Shown here: positions 29,601 through 33,510 of the stretch, piece by piece
How the letters are laid out: every line of letters starts with the position of its first letter
Numbering within the stretch: position 1 is the stretch's first letter
NCBI GenBank assembly: GCA_020353195.1
Contig: CP070691.1
Span: 2,447,565 to 2,481,074, forward strand
DNA from: Phycisphaerales bacterium
GTDB taxonomy: Bacteria; Planctomycetota; Phycisphaerae; UBA1845
Length of the DNA stretch: 33,510 nt
Direction: 5' to 3'
Position numbers and translations under genes: made by a program
Notes under the pieces: generated by a model
Told to the model about the DNA's origin: nothing
The model's input: the letters and a program-made list of their open reading frames with translations, nothing else
The model's database searches: none

Positions 29601-31751
29601 TCAGACAAAAACCCGCTTGTTGTAGATGACCCATTCCAGCAGCACGATGACCAGAACCGCCAAAAGCAGGTAGGGCCAGATCGGCTTGTTCACCGTGTCG
29701 ATGCCGCCGCTGCCGGCGATGACGTCGGCCCCGATCGTGAAGTTGTCGTTGGCGGCCACGTTGCTCTCCGACGAGCTGAACAGATTGACCGCGAAACGGT
29801 CCTGCCCGTCGATGCCCGGTTCGGACCGGTAGATGCCGACCGTGCGGGTCCGGGCATAAGGCACCGTGTCGCTGCCCAGGGTCTGCACGACATCCGTCGA
29901 GCCGTCAGGCCGCCGCACCCTGATCTTCGACGCCCGGTCCGCGATGGGAATCATGACCGGTTCGCCGGGGTGTATGTTCCGCAGGCCGCGGGTCGCCAGG
30001 GACGCCGAGAGGTACTGTACCGAGTTGTACACGAACATCGGAAAATGGGTCTGGGTCACCCAGAAGGTGTTCAGCAGGGGCTGCTGCGTCTCCTCGTCCG
30101 CAACCAGAAGCCCGAAAGCGCAGATCAGGTATTGCCGGCCGTCACGGGCCAGATACGCCAGCACCGGCGACGTTTCGCCGTCCATCAGATGGACGACCTC
30201 CGAGGGCAGGGTCAGGCGCGACCACTGGAACACCTGGATGTTCTCGACGGCGACGTGCCGCAGCACCGGGTGGGTCTCGTCCCAGTTGACGATCACTTCG
30301 TCGGCAATGGCTTCACCGGCGCTGACGCCCTCGATATCCGGCACACCGCCCCAGAAGAAGTAGTTCCCGGGCGGCAGGCGGTCGGTCGAATGGCGGTCGA
30401 AGATGACAACGTCGTATTTGGATCGCGTGGCCTCGAGCATCTCGGCATCGTCGGCGGACTCGTACTCCTGCGGCGACATCCTGGTCAGACGAACGGGCAG
30501 CGTCGGCAGCACGCGCTCCAAGAAGAGGTTTCCATCGGTGACAAGCAGAACATCCGTGCTTCGCGGCGGCTGAACCACCGTCCAGGCCCGGTTGTCCGCC
30601 GACAGGGCGTCGTCCACCTGGAGGCGAACTTCGATGACTCCGCCCCCTTCGTAGATGATGTCGTCGAAGGCGACCGCGGCCACGCTCCCCGGCGGGGGGG
30701 CGCCGAACCGTTCCTGCACGCTGGCCTTCACACTCCCCCTCACGCTCCCGTCTTGGTCGCGTTCAGCGGTTGCGGCCTGTGCGGGGTCGTCGGTCGGCTC
30801 GTCTTTCGGGGCTTGTTGCGGCGGGGCGGTCACCAGCCCCGCTTCCAGACGCACTGTCTGCACGTCGGCGGGTCGACCTTCGATGATCAATGTGGCGTCG
30901 AGCTCCACCGGTTCAGGGCCGAAATTGCGAACCTCGGCGAACACCTCGAGTTGCTCGGGGCGCTCATAATGGCGTCGCGCCTCCATGGCCAGAATGCCGA
31001 CGTTGTCCGCCCGTTGGGCGACGTTGACGATCTCGATGCTCTGGGCCCGGAACCGCTGGCTGACGAGAGTCTCCGCGTCCTCGATCCGGCCGTCGGTGAA
31101 CAGCAATACGCTCCCGCTGGCCGACACGTTAGGCGCGACCGGTTCGCCTGCGATCACGAGGTTCGACGCGTGGGCTTCGGCCAGGGCCATCGCTTCGCTC
31201 AGCGTGGAGCGGCTTTGTGTCGGTTCGATCGAGTCGATCTTGGCTTTGAGCGCCGCGCGGTCGGTATCGAATGACGAGACGATGGTGGCCTTGTCACTGA
31301 ATGACACGACCATCGCCCGCGTGTCGCCCTCCGACATCATCGCCCGGGTGCCGCCCTGCAGATTGTCGACGACCCGTTTGGCCTGTTCCTTGGCGATCTG
31401 CAGCCGGGTCTTGCCGTTGGCCTCGGTCACGTTCATGGACGCGGAGTGATCGATCATGAGAATGACGATGCCCTTGTGGGTCCGGGGGGCCTGCAGGATC
31501 GGCTTGCCCAGGGCGAACGCGGCCAGCAGCAGCACGAGCAGTTGGAGCAGCATCAGCAGGTTGCGGCGGAGCTTCTGAAACGGCGCGTTGACGTGAAGGT
31601 CCTGCACCGCCCGCTTCCAGAGCAGCGTCGAGGGAATCGGCTCCACCCGGCGCTTGAGCTTCAGGAAGTAGAGCGCAACGAGCGGGGGAACGGTCAACCC
31701 CGCCGCAATCGCAATCACGCTCCAACTGGAAAGAAAACTCATCGAGAGCAT
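29601..31751 (-). CDS. BatA/VWA-type membrane protein
   Basis: Membrane protein of 716 aa. The N-terminus resembles the BatA (aerotolerance) entry domain: a hydrophobic helix, LYFLKLKRR, then a second helix (about 65-82). A von Willebrand A domain follows with the metal-site motif DHSAS (101-105), where Asp and both Ser fit the DxSxS pattern. A long beta-rich extracytoplasmic part comes next, and a last transmembrane helix near the C-terminus (WPYLLLAVLVIVLLEWVIY). Start ATG 31751 or 31742; no clear ribosome binding site. Along with the DUF58 and MoxR genes upstream it forms the common MoxR-DUF58-VWA operon, thought to act in metal-ion or cofactor loading or envelope protein maturation, though the substrate is not known. 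The gap to the DUF58 gene is 36 bp. Confidence 0.88.
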   Translation of the reverse strand: MLSMSFLSSWSVIAIAAGLTVPPLVALYFLKLKRRVEPIPSTLLWKRAVQDLHVNAPFQKLRRNLLMLLQLLVLLLAAFALGKPILQAPRTHKGIVILMIDHSASMNVTEANGKTRLQIAKEQAKRVVDNLQGGTRAMMSEGDTRAMVVSFSDKATIVSSFDTDRAALKAKIDSIEPTQSRSTLSEAMALAEAHASNLVIAGEPVAPNVSASGSVLLFTDGRIEDAETLVSQRFRAQSIEIVNVAQRADNVGILAMEARRHYERPEQLEVFAEVRNFGPEPVELDATLIIEGRPADVQTVRLEAGLVTAPPQQAPKDEPTDDPAQAATAERDQDGSVRGSVKASVQERFGAPPPGSVAAVAFDDIIYEGGGVIEVRLQVDDALSADNRAWTVVQPPRSTDVLLVTDGNLFLERVLPTLPVRLTRMSPQEYESADDAEMLEATRSKYDVVIFDRHSTDRLPPGNYFFWGGVPDIEGVSAGEAIADEVIVNWDETHPVLRHVAVENIQVFQWSRLTLPSEVVHLMDGETSPVLAYLARDGRQYLICAFGLLVADEETQQPLLNTFWVTQTHFPMFVYNSVQYLSASLATRGLRNIHPGEPVMIPIADRASKIRVRRPDGSTDVVQTLGSDTVPYARTRTVGIYRSEPGIDGQDRFAVNLFSSSESNVAANDNFTIGADVIAGSGGIDTVNKPIWPYLLLAVLVIVLLEWVIYNKRVFV

Positions 31752-31787
31752 CCCGGGCCCCGGGGCCGCCGCCTGCGGTCATGCGGA

Positions 31788-32759
31788 TTACCGCAGCAAT
31801 CCGCGCTGCCGCAGGTATGACAACACCAACTGATCGAACCCGACCTCCGTGCTCGTGAACAGGTACGCCACCCCGCGGCGCGTGCAGAACTCCTTCAACG
31901 ATTCGCAGTACGCTTTGAGCGTTTGTCTGTATCGGTTCAACAGGGCCTGGCTGACCGTCACCTCGGCGACATCGTCGTCCTCCACATCCTGCAATTGCAG
32001 ATCGCCGGCCAGTTGCGGGGCCAGTTCCTCCTGCGACAGGATCTGCACGACGTAGAGGTCCAGGTTCCGCCCCAGCAGGTAGCGAAGGCCCTGCTCGAAG
32101 CCGCCTTTCTCCAGGAAGTCGCTGAGCACGAGCAGCACGCCCGGCTGCGGGTGGCGGACGGCGTACTGCTTGCACGCGGCGCCCAGGTTGCTCACGCCGT
32201 CGCCCTCGACGCCGGTCAGAAACTGCACGACCTTGGACATCAGCCGCTTGCCGCGAACGCCGGCAAGCTCCCGCTCGATGCCGTTGGCATAGGTGTACAG
32301 GCTCACGCGGTCGTAGTTGCTCAGCCCGATGTATGCCAGGGCGGCCGCGATCCGCTTGGCGTAGAGCAGCTTGTTCGGTGACCCCCAATCCATGCTCTTC
32401 GACGTGTCGATCAGGACGGTCACGTGGAGGTCCTCCTCTTCGAGGAAGAGCTTGAGGAACAGCCGGTCCAGCCGGGCGTAGATGTTCCAGTCGAGAAACC
32501 GCAGATCGTCACCCACGACGTAGTTGCGGTAGTCGGCGAACTCGACGGATTCGCCCCTGCGCTTACTGCGGCGCTCGCCGCGCATCTTGCCCATGAAGAT
32601 CTTCCGCGATACGATCTCCAACCGCTCCAGCCGGGCCATGAACTCCGGATCGAGCAGTTCTTTCGCTTTGTCGGTGTCGGTTTGGATCATCCGCGTGGCG
32701 ACGACCGGCTCAACAGCCGGCCCCATATCCTCAAGCGGCGAGCGAAGCCCGCCCAGCAC
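31788..32759 (-). CDS. DUF58 VWA-like protein
   Basis: Protein of 323 aa from GTG 32759; a later start such as ATG 32690 (MIQTDTDKAKELLD) is equally possible, as no ribosome binding site decides. It carries the DUF58 signature EFADYRNYVVGDDLRFLDWN and ARLDRLFLKLFLEEED, then a VWA-like fold with LIDTSKSM (D118, S120 and S122 on the DxSxS pattern). Unlike many DUF58 proteins it has no membrane segment at the front, so it is probably cytoplasmic. It is the middle gene of the MoxR-DUF58-VWA operon and lies 69 bp after the MoxR stop. Confidence 0.9.
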   Translation of the reverse strand: MLGGLRSPLEDMGPAVEPVVATRMIQTDTDKAKELLDPEFMARLERLEIVSRKIFMGKMRGERRSKRRGESVEFADYRNYVVGDDLRFLDWNIYARLDRLFLKLFLEEEDLHVTVLIDTSKSMDWGSPNKLLYAKRIAAALAYIGLSNYDRVSLYTYANGIERELAGVRGKRLMSKVVQFLTGVEGDGVSNLGAACKQYAVRHPQPGVLLVLSDFLEKGGFEQGLRYLLGRNLDLYVVQILSQEELAPQLAGDLQLQDVEDDDVAEVTVSQALLNRYRQTLKAYCESLKEFCTRRGVAYLFTSTEVGFDQLVLSYLRQRGLLR

Positions 32760-32828
32760 TTTTCGGTTTTCAGTGTCCCATTCTCGATTTCGGCGCTGCC
32801 CCCTCGGTGTCCCCGTGTCCGCGAGTTC

Positions 32829-33510
<682 letters not shown>

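Overview
The window is GC-rich, densely coded bacterial DNA that most likely comes from a planctomycete, probably Phycisphaerae-like. The evidence is a LEPR-XLL protein, a dockerin-like Asp-rich module of the kind common in Phycisphaerae, two small membrane proteins with paired CPECG zinc ribbons, the remnant of an AQDLTQ-type ECF sigma factor, and a MoxR/DUF58/BatA-like cluster. No 16S gene or universal marker is present, so the assignment rests on protein signatures only.

Layout. (1) 3-6416: exported cell-wall and surface proteins: the end of a zinc amidase, an NHL-type propeller protein, and an NlpC/P60-golvesin-beta-helix-dockerin mosaic protein. (2) 7008-17592: a response regulator with an active-looking GGDEF domain, then a LEPR-XLL/RTX/cadherin-like repeat protein, a HlyD-like adaptor, a PilZ protein, a protein joining GAF-like domains to a HlyD module, and an M50 metalloprotease-like membrane protein that also carries a HlyD-like module. 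(3) 17773-18861, minus strand: a Thi4-type thiazole synthase preceded by a small, possibly frameshifted ORF. (4) 18948-26102: a scarred region. A tRNA-Ser gene has a truncated second copy 5.4 kb away, a third degenerate 3' half lies further right, and between them are remnants of an AAA ATPase, an ECF sigma factor and a GPH-type transporter, together with an intact lipoprotein and an aldo/keto reductase. (5) 24829-28033, minus strand: two zinc-ribbon membrane proteins and a beta-propeller lipoprotein. (6) 28225-29529: a PIN-PhoH ATPase. (7) 29601-33510, minus strand: VWA/BatA-like protein, DUF58 protein and the end of a MoxR ATPase.

The most interesting part is 7008-17592. It contains a c-di-GMP synthase and a c-di-GMP receptor (PilZ) on the same strand as a giant repeat protein with an LEPR-XLL N-terminus and no classical signal peptide. 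Next to these are three genes that together supply three HlyD-like modules and one intramembrane-protease-like core, but no ABC transporter and no outer-membrane channel. I infer a c-di-GMP-controlled export or surface-display machine in which the M50-HlyD membrane protein may do the job usually done by a type I secretion ABC transporter. The layout is visible in the sequence; the function is a hypothesis.

Several starts are not preceded by a ribosome binding site but sit a few bases after good -10 elements (phoH, the small ORF before thi4, and one zinc-ribbon gene), which suggests leaderless mRNAs. All promoters, hairpins and remnants were found by eye.
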